Below, piece after piece: positions 25,133 through 33,667 of a DNA stretch of 64,000 nucleotides (position 1 is the stretch's first letter; each line of letters starts with the position of its first letter). Below the pieces are notes generated by a model. The model searched no databases, was not told the origin of the DNA, and saw only the letters and a list, made by a program, of their open reading frames with translations. This stretch comes from an uncultured Clostridia bacterium (lineage in GTDB: Bacteria > Bacillota > Clostridia > Oscillospirales > Oscillospiraceae): the NCBI GenBank assembly GCA_945876285.1, contig CAMCNO010000004.1, forward strand, positions 28,170 to 92,169, given 5' to 3'. The position numbers were made by a program, and so were the translations under genes.

Positions 25133-25660
25133 ATGCTGCCCATGGAGATGACCCAGCAGGAACGATTGGATAAGCTGTTAAATGCCTACTCATACCACTA
25201 CGATATTGCCCGGGATGTAACAGTGGAAGGCGGCAGCTTTCCCGCGACAGCGTTTTTCTTCCTCCGTGATGAGAACTATCTCATTAGCAAGAAGCACGTG
25301 CTCAGTGCCGTTGAGAACCATGAGTACGTCTATTTTTATTTGACGGAGCATCTGGATGCCGCAACACTGCGGAAGCAGATCGAAGTGTCCAGAGAAGCGG
25401 GCATGAGCAACATCAAGCCCAACAGAGAGCATATGTCCTCTTTTGTGACCCTGGTGATCCTGGCGGACACCATTGACCCGGAGGCGAAGGCGTTGATCAA
25501 AAAGACCCGCTTCCGCAAAAACTTTCGGCTGGCACTCCATGGCTGGATGGAGTATCACATAGCAGCAATGGAAATCTCAACAAACAGCTTCCTTTCCAAT
25601 CCAGCCGGTAAGGAAGCACGCAAACTCCTGGAGGGGAACTTCCCCGCCGGGAAAGAATAA
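25133..25660 (+). CDS. Conserved-looking hypothetical protein preceding cstA
   Basis: A 175-residue soluble protein; no signal peptide or membrane segment. It starts LPMEMTQQERLDKLLNAYSYHYDIARDV and contains ATAFFFLRDENYLISKKHVLSAVENHEYVYFY (in pieces) and FRLALHGWMEYHIAAMEISTN. I do not recognise the family. GAGGAGA precedes the ATG at 25133 (a second ATG lies three codons in). The gene shares a promoter with cstA, 17 nt apart, and so probably acts with or on that transporter. AT content in its leader differs from neighbours, but codon use inside the gene is ordinary. Confidence 0.65.
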   Translation: MLPMEMTQQERLDKLLNAYSYHYDIARDVTVEGGSFPATAFFFLRDENYLISKKHVLSAVENHEYVYFYLTEHLDAATLRKQIEVSREAGMSNIKPNREHMSSFVTLVILADTIDPEAKALIKKTRFRKNFRLALHGWMEYHIAAMEISTNSFLSNPAGKEARKLLEGNFPAGKE

Positions 25661-25677
25661 GAAGGGAGAGTATATCA

Positions 25678-27390
25678 ATGAACGGCGTATTAGTTCTGAT
25701 CATTGGCGTTGCTCTGCTGGCATGCGGTTATATTTTCTATGGCCGCTGGCTGTGCAAGCAGTGGGGCGTCGGTGAAAACAAAGAGGAAACCCCCGCGCAT
25801 ACCATGCAGGATGGTATCGACTATGTCCCCGCTCCGGCCCCCGTCCTGATGGGCCATCACTTCTCATCCATCGCCGGCGCCGGCCCCATCACCGGCCCCA
25901 TCTCCGCTCTGAAGCTGGGCTTCGGCTGGCTGCCCTGCCTGGCGTGGATCGTCATCGGCGGTATCTTCTTCGGCGGCGTCCATGACTTTGGCGCCCTGTT
26001 CGCTTCCGTCCGTCACGGCGGCCGTTCCATCGGTGAGATCATCTCCGAGAACATGAGCAAGCGGGCCAAGATGCTGTTCCTGACCTTCGCTTACCTGACC
26101 CTGATCCTGGTCGTGGCTGCTTTCGCCTCCATCGTGGCTGGTACCTTTGGTGCCACCTTCACCGAGGCTGGCGCTGTGGATCTGGTGGCTTCCGAGAGCA
26201 ATGCCCGCGTGGCCATGGTCTCTCTGCTGTTCATCGTGATCGCCATCATCTTCGGCTTCTGCGTCTATCGCCGTAATGCCCCCATGGGCGTTGCTTCCGT
26301 GATCGGCGTTCTGGCTATCGTGGCCATCATTGCCATCGGCATGGTCTTCCATCCCATCTATCTGACCACCAAGACCTGGATGTGGATCTGCGGCCTGTAC
26401 ATCGCCATCGCTTCTGTCACGCCTGTGTGGATCCTGCTGCAGCCCCGTGACTACCTGAGCTCCTTCCTGCTGTACGCCATGCTGGCTCTGGCTGTTATCG
26501 CTGTGTTTGTCGGCCATCCCTCTATGGCAAACCTGCCCATGGTCCAGGCTGAGACCTGCACCACCCCCGTGTTCCCCGTCCTGTTCACCACCATCGCCTG
26601 CGGTGCTATTTCCGGCTTCCATTCTCTGGTGTCCTCTGGTACCACTTCCAAGCAGCTGAATAAGGAAACCGACGCGAAGCCCATCGCTTACGGCGGCATG
26701 CTGCTGGAGTGCGTCCTGGCTGTTCTGGTCCTCTGCGCTGTGGCCGGCTTTGCCAATGCCAACGGCGGCGACATCGGTGTCGGCCCCACCGTCCTGTTCG
26801 GCGGCGGTATCGCTGGCATGATCGATCCCAGCCACGGTGCTGTGTACAGCGTTCTGTACACCCTGCTGGTCCTGACCTATTCCTCCTTCTGCCTGACCTC
26901 TCTGGATACCGCCACCCGTCTGGCTCGTTTCATGTTCCAGGAGTTCTGGCTGGATGGTTCCAAGGGTGAGACTCCCGAGAACGTCACCGGCTTCAAGAAG
27001 GTTATGTCCAACATGTATGTTGCCACCGGCATCACCGTCGTCCTGGGCGTGTTGCTGGGCCTGAACGGCTATGGCAAGATCTGGGCTCTGTTTGGCTCTG
27101 CCAACCAGCTGCTGGCTGCTCTGGGCCTGCTGGCTGTGGCTACCTGGCTGGGCAACATCGGCAAGAACAACAAGATGTTCCTGATCCCCATGGTCTTCAT
27201 GCTGCTGGTTACCATCTGCTCTCTGATCATCAACACCAAGACCCAGATCGGTCTGATCACCGCCGGTGGCGCTGACTGGGGTCCCTATGTCCAGGCTATC
27301 CTGGGCGTCCTGCTGGTGGTTCTGGCCGTGGTTCTGGCCATCGAAGGCTTCACTACCATCAGCAAGCAGAAGAAGGCTGCTGCGAAGTAA
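25678..27390 (+). CDS. cstA: Carbon starvation protein CstA family transporter
   Basis: A 570-residue polytopic membrane protein with about fifteen hydrophobic segments. The CstA signature stretches are present: DYVPAPAPVLMGHHFSSIAGAGPITGPI, GGVHDFGALFASVRHGGRSIGEI, CGAISGFHSLVSSGTTSKQLNKETDAKPIAYGGML (in pieces) and SLDTATRLARFMFQEF. The family takes up peptides and, in several bacteria, pyruvate. Its codon use is strikingly biased: Arg is mostly CGT/CGC rather than the CGG that dominates neighbours, and Ala/Val/Ser favour GCT/GTC/TCC. Together with the strong promoter this suggests high expression. Confidence 0.94.
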   Translation: MNGVLVLIIGVALLACGYIFYGRWLCKQWGVGENKEETPAHTMQDGIDYVPAPAPVLMGHHFSSIAGAGPITGPISALKLGFGWLPCLAWIVIGGIFFGGVHDFGALFASVRHGGRSIGEIISENMSKRAKMLFLTFAYLTLILVVAAFASIVAGTFGATFTEAGAVDLVASESNARVAMVSLLFIVIAIIFGFCVYRRNAPMGVASVIGVLAIVAIIAIGMVFHPIYLTTKTWMWICGLYIAIASVTPVWILLQPRDYLSSFLLYAMLALAVIAVFVGHPSMANLPMVQAETCTTPVFPVLFTTIACGAISGFHSLVSSGTTSKQLNKETDAKPIAYGGMLLECVLAVLVLCAVAGFANANGGDIGVGPTVLFGGGIAGMIDPSHGAVYSVLYTLLVLTYSSFCLTSLDTATRLARFMFQEFWLDGSKGETPENVTGFKKVMSNMYVATGITVVLGVLLGLNGYGKIWALFGSANQLLAALGLLAVATWLGNIGKNNKMFLIPMVFMLLVTICSLIINTKTQIGLITAGGADWGPYVQAILGVLLVVLAVVLAIEGFTTISKQKKAAAK

Positions 27391-27445
27391 GCATCCTGCT
27401 TCCAAGAAAACCAACGGAGTTTTGCCAGTCTCCGCTGAATGAAAG

Positions 27446-27474
27446 GACTGCCGCGAAAGCGGCAGTCTTTTTTT
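27446..27474 (+). terminator. Terminator after cstA
   Basis: GACTGCCGC - GAAA - GCGGCAGTC stem-loop followed by a seven-T tract. Confidence 0.92.
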
Positions 27475-27482
27475 GCGCAAAA

Positions 27483-27514
27483 CATCCGCCGCAGTCCGAA
27501 GACTGCGGCGGATG
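27483..27514 (-). terminator. Terminator of the aromatic amino acid operon
   Basis: CATCCGCCGCAGTC and its complement with a CGAA loop form a 14-bp stem just downstream of aroQ on the minus strand, followed by TTTTG. Confidence 0.8.
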
Positions 27515-27525
27515 GCTGTTGCTTA

Positions 27526-27954
27526 TTAGTGTTCACAGAGCAGGTGCAGGGCCTCCACATAGCCCGGCAGGCCGTGGCCCTTGATAGTAGCGATGCAGGC
27601 GGCGCGTATATAGGAGGTGTGCCGGAATTCCTCCCGGCCATCTGGGTCAGACACATGGACCTCCACCGTGGGGATGCCCACGGCTTTCACCGCGTCCAGC
27701 AGCGCCACGCTGGTGTGGGTGTAGGCGGCAGGATTGATGATGATACCGTCCACCTTGTCGAAGTAGGCCTGCTGGATGGCGTCCACCAATGCTCCCTCGT
27801 GGTTGGACTGGAAGAAGCTGATGTCCACGCCCAGCTTGTCGGCCTCTGTCTGAAGCATGTCGCACAGGTCCTGATAAGTGGCCTTGCCGTAGATCTCCGG
27901 CTGACGGATGCCCAACATGTTCATATTGGGGCCGTTAAGCACCAGAATGTTCAC
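27526..27954 (-). CDS. aroQ: 3-dehydroquinate dehydratase, type II
   Basis: A 142-residue type II dehydroquinase, the usual dodecameric enzyme. ILVLNGPNMNMLGIRQPEIYG (Arg and Tyr active-site residues), FFQSNHEGALVDAIQ, IINPAAYTHTSVALLDA, and EVHVSDPDGREEFRHTSYI are all conserved. Start is GTG at 27954, 6 nt after GGAGGG; an ATG further upstream would place the start deep in aroEK. It overlaps the aroEK fusion by 20 nt and is the last gene of the operon. It catalyses step 3 of the shikimate pathway. Confidence 0.92.
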   Translation of the reverse strand: MNILVLNGPNMNMLGIRQPEIYGKATYQDLCDMLQTEADKLGVDISFFQSNHEGALVDAIQQAYFDKVDGIIINPAAYTHTSVALLDAVKAVGIPTVEVHVSDPDGREEFRHTSYIRAACIATIKGHGLPGYVEALHLLCEH

Positions 27955-29179
27955 AAAAATCCCTCCAGATGGCGGCAGCGGTTTCCTCCACCGTGCCGCT
28001 GTTTTCAATGGCCGCATCCCGGAAGCGGGCATAGAACGGCGCACGCGTTTCCCATAAGGCGTGCAGGTCCGTGGACTGGGAGACAGGGCGGCCGTCGGTG
28101 GGCAGGATGTCCAGATCCCGGATCAGGTGATAGATGCGGCCGTTCTGGTGAAGCGGCGCGTAATTGCGCTGGTCCATAATGACGCCGCCGCCGGTGAGGA
28201 TGATCTTGCCGGAGAGCTTTCCCGCCTCCTCCGTCTCCTCACGCTCCAGTGCCCGGAAGGCGGCTTCGCCGTCCCGGGCAAAGATCTCCGGAATAGAGCA
28301 GCCCGCCCGGGCCACAATGCGCTGGTCCACATCCACTGCCTCCCGGCCTGTCAGCTTTGCCAGGGCCTGACCCACGGTGGTCTTGCCGCAGCCGGGCATG
28401 CCGATCAGGACGATGTTGGTGCATTCCTGCCGCAGCAGCGCCAGGATGCGTTCATTTTCGCTGTCGGGGATGGACTTGTCAAAGAAGTGCTCCTCCGCCG
28501 CCTTGGCCTGGGCCACCAGCATGGGCAGACCGTCGGAGCAGGGGATACCCAGTTCCTCCGCCTGCAGCAGCAGGGCCGTGCGACGGGGATTGTACACCAC
28601 GTCCAGCACGCCGGAGCACCGGTGGAAGGCCGTCAGGTCCACTGCTGCCGCGCCGTTGTTGGGATACATCCCCACCGGGGTCGTGTTTACCACGATATCC
28701 GCGTCGGCGTGGCGGCTGAGGTTGCCGTAGTTGTTCTCGCCGGAGCGGGAGATGACCACCACCTCCCGGGCACCCAGCTTTTTGACGCAGGCCACGGCGG
28801 TCAGCGAGGCCCCGCCGCTGCCTAATACCACCGCTTTCTTTCCAGCGAAGGAGATGCCCGCCCGCTCCGCCATCCAGCAGAAGCCGGCGGCGTCGGTATT
28901 AAAGGCGTACAGCTTGCCGTCAGCCCGGCGGGTCAGGGTGTTGACGCTGCCGATAGCCTCGGCCATGGGGTCGATGACGTCGCACAAGGGCATCACATCC
29001 CGCTTATAGGGGATGGTGACATTCAGTCCACCGATGTTGGGCTGGGCGAGGAAACCCGCCAGCTCCTCTGGCTCCAGCTCGATGAGACGATAGCCCTGGC
29101 AGCCTAGCGCGGTGTGGATGGGCACGGACCAGCTGTGGCCCAGCCTCCGGCCCAAAAGGCCGTAAATCTTCTCCACCAT
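27935..29179 (-). CDS. Bifunctional shikimate dehydrogenase - shikimate kinase fusion (AroE-AroK)
   Basis: A 414-residue fusion. Residues 1 to about 245 are shikimate dehydrogenase: GHSWSVPIHTAL substrate loop, NVTIPYKRDVM (catalytic Lys), NTDAAGF and the NADP Rossmann motif VLGSGGASLTAV. From about residue 255 it is shikimate kinase: LIGMPGCGKTTVGQALA (Walker A), VDVDQRIVARAG, LTGGGVIM and a lid-like Arg-rich region. Pathway steps 4 and 5 are thus in one polypeptide. Both halves carry their key residues. It begins 3 nt after pheA stops, and its end overlaps aroQ. Confidence 0.9.
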   Translation of the reverse strand: MVEKIYGLLGRRLGHSWSVPIHTALGCQGYRLIELEPEELAGFLAQPNIGGLNVTIPYKRDVMPLCDVIDPMAEAIGSVNTLTRRADGKLYAFNTDAAGFCWMAERAGISFAGKKAVVLGSGGASLTAVACVKKLGAREVVVISRSGENNYGNLSRHADADIVVNTTPVGMYPNNGAAAVDLTAFHRCSGVLDVVYNPRRTALLLQAEELGIPCSDGLPMLVAQAKAAEEHFFDKSIPDSENERILALLRQECTNIVLIGMPGCGKTTVGQALAKLTGREAVDVDQRIVARAGCSIPEIFARDGEAAFRALEREETEEAGKLSGKIILTGGGVIMDQRNYAPLHQNGRIYHLIRDLDILPTDGRPVSQSTDLHALWETRAPFYARFRDAAIENSGTVEETAAAIWRDFCEHSGA

Positions 29180-29182
29180 CGG

Positions 29183-30319
29183 TCAAACTTCGGCGTAGCT
29201 GCCCAGGAAGTTGAAGCTGGCGCAGCTCCGCTCCATCTCCTGCAGCATGGGCAGGACGCCGGGGGCCTGCACGTCGGCCTCCAGCTCCAGGAAGAACATG
29301 AACTCGAAGTTCCGGCCGCTGACGGGGCAGGATTCCAGCTTCGTCATGTTGATGTTCAGCGCCGCCAGCTTGGACAGGATCTCATACAGGGCACCGGGCT
29401 TGTTGTCGCAGGCGATGATGAGGCTGATGCGGTTGGCACCGGCGTAGATGACGGGCTCCTTGGTGATGCAGAAGAAGCGGGTGTAGTTGTTGTCGCTGTT
29501 CTGGATGTCGTCGCTGACGCACTCCAGGCCGTACAGCGCCGCACAGGGGTGGGAGGAGATGGCGGCGGCGTGGCGACTGCCGCTCTCAGCCACCATCTTG
29601 GCGGCTACGGCGGTGTTGGCGCAGGGCACCACCCGGACGCCATTGAGCCCGTTCAGGAACTTGGAGCACTGGCCGATGGCCTGCTCGTGGGAGTAAATTT
29701 CTGTAATGTCCTCCAGCTTCACACCGGGCAGGGCCAGCAGCTCATGGCGGATGCACAGCCGGGTGGAGCGGACCACGGACAGCTTGTGAGACTGCAGCAG
29801 CTCGTAAACAGCACGGACGGAGCCGTTGGAGCTGTTCTCAATGGGCAGCACACCAAATTTGCACAGGCCGGACTCCACAGCGGATACCACTGCGTCAAAG
29901 GTCTTGACGTACACGATGTTGCCCCGGGGCAGGATGCGGTCGCAGGCCACCTGGGAGTTGGCACCCTCCACGCCCTGGCAGGCCACCAGGCCTGTCTGGG
30001 GGAACACGGGGCCGCCGGCGGCCAGGGAGGCCTCCACCCGGGCGGCAACCTTGGTGGGCGCGTCAATCAGCTCCGCCTGCCGGGACCGGGCCAGCTCGAA
30101 CAGCGTGGAGAACAGGTGGTAGGCGTACTGCTCCTTCTCCCCGGCCTTTTCCGTGACCTTGGCCAGAATTTCCCGCTCCCGCTGCTTGTTCAGGATGGGC
30201 AGGTGGTGCTCGTTCTTGTAGGCGGCCACCTCCTCGCTCAGGGCCATGCGCTGGAGAAAGAGGTCCAAAAGCTGGTCGTCCACTGCGTCGATTTTGACGC
30301 GAATATCAGAAAGTTCCAT
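29183..30319 (-). CDS. pheA: Bifunctional chorismate mutase/prephenate dehydratase (P-protein)
   Basis: A 378-residue enzyme in three parts: an AroH-type chorismate mutase (residues 1-90, with DIRVKIDAVDDQLLDLFLQRM), a prephenate dehydratase domain (about 110-285, with the conserved PIENSSNGSV and GPNTAVAAKMV-type regions) and a C-terminal ACT domain beginning around residue 296, with an ESCPVSGRNFEFMFFLELE segment that normally carries Phe feedback inhibition. It makes phenylpyruvate from chorismate. The start overlaps aroC by 14 nt. Confidence 0.9.
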   Translation of the reverse strand: MELSDIRVKIDAVDDQLLDLFLQRMALSEEVAAYKNEHHLPILNKQREREILAKVTEKAGEKEQYAYHLFSTLFELARSRQAELIDAPTKVAARVEASLAAGGPVFPQTGLVACQGVEGANSQVACDRILPRGNIVYVKTFDAVVSAVESGLCKFGVLPIENSSNGSVRAVYELLQSHKLSVVRSTRLCIRHELLALPGVKLEDITEIYSHEQAIGQCSKFLNGLNGVRVVPCANTAVAAKMVAESGSRHAAAISSHPCAALYGLECVSDDIQNSDNNYTRFFCITKEPVIYAGANRISLIIACDNKPGALYEILSKLAALNINMTKLESCPVSGRNFEFMFFLELEADVQAPGVLPMLQEMERSCASFNFLGSYAEV

Positions 30320-31397
30320 GGTTTCCCTCCAAAAGTAAGTCTAGTAATACCGTCGCGGTAACGGCCTCCACCACCGGGACGGCCCGGTGGGCGATGCAGG
30401 GGTCGTGACGGCCCCGGATGACCAGCTCAGCTGGTTCTTGTGCTGACAGACTGACGGTCCGCTGAGCCTGAGAGATGGAAGGCGTGGGCTTCATCGCCAC
30501 CCGCAGCGTGACAGGCATGCCGGTGGTGATGCCGCCCAGGATACCGCCCGCCCGGTTGGTCTCCGTGACGATTTTGCCGTTTTCCACTGTAAAGGGGTCG
30601 TTGTTTTCAGAGCCGTGGAGCCGGGCGGAGCCAAAGCCCAGACCAAACTCCACGCCCTTGACGGCGGGGATGCCGAACAGAGCAGCAGCGAGGCGGTTTT
30701 CGATGCCGTCAAACATGGGGTCGCCCAGTCCGGCAGGCAGGCCGACGGCGGCACATTCGATGACGCCGCCCACAGAGTCCAGATGCTCCCGGGCCTCCAG
30801 AATCAGGGCCTGCATCCGCTCTCCGGCCTGGTCGTCCAGCACCGGGAAGGCCTTGGCGGCCACCTCGTCAAAGAGGGCGGCGGAGGGACGCAGGGGAAAA
30901 GGAGAATCGGTTTCCGTGCCCACGGAAGCAAGGTGGGCGCCCACGTAAATACCACGCCGGGCCAGAATCTGCTTGGCAATGCCGCCGGCGATGCACAGGG
31001 GCGCCGTCAGGCGGCCGGAGAAGTGTCCGCCGCCCCGCATGTCCGCCTGCCCGCCCCACTTCATCCAGGCGGTATAGTCCGCATGGGAGGGCCGGGGCTT
31101 GTCGGCAAGCTCGCTGTAATCCGAGGAGTGCTGGTCGCTGTTCTCAATGATGGCGCACAGCGGCGCGCCGCAGGTGACGTTGTTTTCAAGGCCGGAGAGA
31201 AAGATGGGCGTGTCCGCTTCCTTTCTCATGGTGGACAGGCGGCTCTTTCCCGGCTTCCGCCGGTCGAGAAACGCGTTCAGCTTCTCCATGTCGATGGCTT
31301 CCCCGGCGGGGAGCCCGTCGATATTTACGCCGATGGCCCTGCCGTGAGACTGGCCGAAGACCGATACCCGCAGCAGCTTTCCAAATTCAGAGGACAT
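30306..31397 (-). CDS. aroC: Chorismate synthase
   Basis: A 363-residue FMN-dependent lyase. FGQSHGRAIGVNIDGLPAG, RRKPGKSRLSTMRKEAD, the RPSHADYTAWMKWGG, GGGHFSGRLTAP and GRHDPCIAHRAVPVVEAV motifs are all present. The ATG at 31397 follows GGAGGT; a longer upstream start is not needed. It converts 5-enolpyruvylshikimate-3-phosphate to chorismate, step 7. The start overlaps the aroA stop by 11 nt. Confidence 0.95.
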   Translation of the reverse strand: MSSEFGKLLRVSVFGQSHGRAIGVNIDGLPAGEAIDMEKLNAFLDRRKPGKSRLSTMRKEADTPIFLSGLENNVTCGAPLCAIIENSDQHSSDYSELADKPRPSHADYTAWMKWGGQADMRGGGHFSGRLTAPLCIAGGIAKQILARRGIYVGAHLASVGTETDSPFPLRPSAALFDEVAAKAFPVLDDQAGERMQALILEAREHLDSVGGVIECAAVGLPAGLGDPMFDGIENRLAAALFGIPAVKGVEFGLGFGSARLHGSENNDPFTVENGKIVTETNRAGGILGGITTGMPVTLRVAMKPTPSISQAQRTVSLSAQEPAELVIRGRHDPCIAHRAVPVVEAVTATVLLDLLLEGNHGTF

Positions 31398-32559
31398 CAA
31401 AAACACCTCCCAGTTGCTTGTAGTCCTCCCAGAAGGAGGGATAGGATTTTTTGACTGCCTCCGCACCAAGGATGGTGACCGGGGCGGCGGAGTGGGTGGC
31501 GGCGATGGCTGCCGCCATGACGATGCGGTGGTCGTTGGCGCCGTCCACCGTGCCGCCGGTAAAGGACGTGATACCTTGGACCGTCAGGCTGTCGGGGCCG
31601 TCTTCCGCCTTGCCGCCCAAAGCGTTCAGCAAGGCGGCGGTGGTGGCGAGGCGGTCGCTCTCCTTGATGCGGAGCCGGGCGGCGTTGACAAATCGGGTGG
31701 TGCCGTTCCGCATCGCCGCCATTACCGCCAGGGGCGGCAGCAGGTCCGGGCAGCCGGACACATCGATGTCCACATCGCCGGACTTCGCCAGCTTCCAGTA
31801 GAGGGAGGCCACCACCCGGTCACCCTGAGCAGAGCCGGGGTTCAGGCCCTGAATGGAGACACGGTTCTCCAGGAAGTTGGCGGCGTACCAGAAGCCCGCC
31901 TGGGACCAGTCGGATTCCACGGCGATGTCCCGGGCGGTGTAGGTCTGCTTCCCGGGGATATGGAAGACCGCATAGTTCTGGTTTTCCACGGCGATGCCGA
32001 ACTTTTCCAGCATATCCAGCGTCATGTCCACATATCCGCTGGATTCCAGCGGCGTGGTGATTTTAATAGTGGAATCTGCCGACAGCAGGGGCAAGGCGTA
32101 CAACAGTCCCGTGACGAACTGGCTGGACACATTGCCGGGCAGGCGGTACACGCCGGGAGTCAGCGTCCCCCGGACGGTGAGCACGCCATCCGTTTGCTCG
32201 TAAAAAATGCCCTTTTCATCGAAAATATCAAAGTAGGGCTGCTGGGGGCGTTCCATCAGGCGGCCATGTCCGGTGAATACACCGCCGCCTGCCACCGCCA
32301 GCGCGATAGGGATGAGAAAGCGGAGGGTGGAGCCGGATTCGCCGCAGTCCAGGAAAGGCAGCTCCCCGTCGGGGCGGGGGGCTTTCAGGGCTTCCACACA
32401 GCGTTTCGTGGCCTGAATGTCCTGAGAGTCGCTGAGATTTGACAGTGTGCCTGCGCCGCCAGCCAGCGCCATCGCCAGCACCGCCCGGTGGGCCATGGAC
32501 TTGCTGGCGGGAGGCGTCACAGCGCCGTGCAGCTTTTGGGGTGTGATGCGGATATCCAT
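31387..32559 (-). CDS. aroA: 3-phosphoshikimate 1-carboxyvinyltransferase (EPSP synthase)
   Basis: A 390-residue enzyme, somewhat short of the usual 425-430. KSMAHRAVLAMALAGG (substrate Lys), CGESGSTLRFLIPIALA (the LFLGNAGTAMRPL-equivalent region), QFVTGLLYALPLL, DVDIDVSGCPDLLPPLAVMAA and LRIKESDRLATTAALLNALGG are visible. Step 6 of the shikimate pathway. The start is 1 nt after aroB. Sequence suggests a divergent class II-like EPSP synthase, but glyphosate response cannot be predicted. Confidence 0.93.
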   Translation of the reverse strand: MDIRITPQKLHGAVTPPASKSMAHRAVLAMALAGGAGTLSNLSDSQDIQATKRCVEALKAPRPDGELPFLDCGESGSTLRFLIPIALAVAGGGVFTGHGRLMERPQQPYFDIFDEKGIFYEQTDGVLTVRGTLTPGVYRLPGNVSSQFVTGLLYALPLLSADSTIKITTPLESSGYVDMTLDMLEKFGIAVENQNYAVFHIPGKQTYTARDIAVESDWSQAGFWYAANFLENRVSIQGLNPGSAQGDRVVASLYWKLAKSGDVDIDVSGCPDLLPPLAVMAAMRNGTTRFVNAARLRIKESDRLATTAALLNALGGKAEDGPDSLTVQGITSFTGGTVDGANDHRIVMAAAIAATHSAAPVTILGAEAVKKSYPSFWEDYKQLGGVFDVL

Positions 32560-32560
32560 G

Positions 32561-33628
32561 TCAGCCCTCCAGTCCTGCCCGGATAATGGGCAGCAGGTCC
32601 GCTACCGGGACCTTTTTCAGTTCACAGACGCCGATTTTCTTCGGGATGACCAGGGTGATATCCCCGCCTGAGCGCTTTTTGTCCGCCAAAGCTGCCTCGG
32701 CAAGTGTTTCGGCGGAATATTCTGACCCGGTGGGCAGGCCGTTTTTGGCAAGGCAGGCGGCAATGCGGGCGGCGATGGGGTCCTCGGTCCAGCCCAGGGC
32801 TTCAGCGCTTCGGGCAATGATGGCAAGGCCTGCCGCTACTGCATGGCCGTGAGGGATGGCGTAACCGCTGCACTTCTCAATGGCGTGGCCTACGGTGTGG
32901 CCCAGGTTCAGCAGCTTCCGCTCGCCCTGCTCCTTTTCGTCCCGTTCCACCACACCGGCCTTGTACCGAATGCACCGGGCAATGACCTCTTCCGGCGCGG
33001 CGGTGAGGGTGCCGTCCTCAAACAGGGCGAACAGGCTTTCGTCGTCCAGCACGCCGGTCTTGATGGCCTCGGCAGCGCCATCCGCAAAGACCTCCGCGGG
33101 CAGGGAGCGGAGGCAGTCCGTGTCGCACAGGACCGCCGTTGGCTGGAGAAAAGCGCCTGCCAGGTTCTTGCCTGCCGCCAGGTCGATGGCGGTCTTGCCG
33201 CCCACGGAGGAATCCACGGCGGAAAGCAGGGTGGTGGGGAGCTGGACACAGCGGATACCCCGGAGGTAGCAGGCGGCGGCAAACCCCGCCATATCCCCGG
33301 TGACGCCGCCGCCAAGAGCGGCCACGCAGTCGGTGCGGGTCAGGCGCTGCTCCGCCAGAAACTCCAGAATGGCGGCTAGGGTGGTAAAGTTTTTGCTGCC
33401 CTCCCCGGCGGGGAAGGTATACGAACAGACGGTGAACCCGGCACCCTCCAGGCTGCCGGTCACCGTCTTGAGATATAAGGGGGCCACGGTGCTGTCGGTA
33501 ATAACGGCAACGCGGCAGGGAGCCAGCACCTCCCGGAGGCGCTGACCGCAGGTATGCAGCAGTCCGCCGCCGATGGAAACCTCATAGGCGGGGGCGGTAT
33601 GGACTTGGATGGTCTGAATGGAGGACAT
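32561..33628 (-). CDS. aroB: 3-dehydroquinate synthase
   Basis: A 355-residue NAD-dependent enzyme. YTFPAGEGSKNFTTLAAILEFLAEQRLTRTDCVAALGGGVTGDMAGFAAACYLRGI (in pieces) includes the GGGxxGD NAD loop, followed by PTTLLSAVDSSVGGKTAIDLAAGKNLAGAF and the metal-ligand LNLGHTVGHAIE. Catalyses step 2. It lies 39 nt after tyrA and 1 nt before aroA. Confidence 0.95.
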   Translation of the reverse strand: MSSIQTIQVHTAPAYEVSIGGGLLHTCGQRLREVLAPCRVAVITDSTVAPLYLKTVTGSLEGAGFTVCSYTFPAGEGSKNFTTLAAILEFLAEQRLTRTDCVAALGGGVTGDMAGFAAACYLRGIRCVQLPTTLLSAVDSSVGGKTAIDLAAGKNLAGAFLQPTAVLCDTDCLRSLPAEVFADGAAEAIKTGVLDDESLFALFEDGTLTAAPEEVIARCIRYKAGVVERDEKEQGERKLLNLGHTVGHAIEKCSGYAIPHGHAVAAGLAIIARSAEALGWTEDPIAARIAACLAKNGLPTGSEYSAETLAEAALADKKRSGGDITLVIPKKIGVCELKKVPVADLLPIIRAGLEG

Positions 33629-33667
33629 AGGGTCCCTCCTTATTATAATATGGAAGCGAATAAAGCG

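Noticed and set aside
24874..25143. A minus-strand frame of 89 codons in the AT-rich gap before the cstA operon
   Set aside because: Phe/Leu-rich translation of A-rich DNA; it would overlap the promoter and start of the 25.1-kb gene and has no Shine-Dalgarno site.
27441..27514. The two adjacent hairpins after cstA considered as a mobile or REP-like repeat
   Set aside because: Each is positioned and polarised as the terminator of one of the two convergent operons; sequences differ apart from a short GACTGC.
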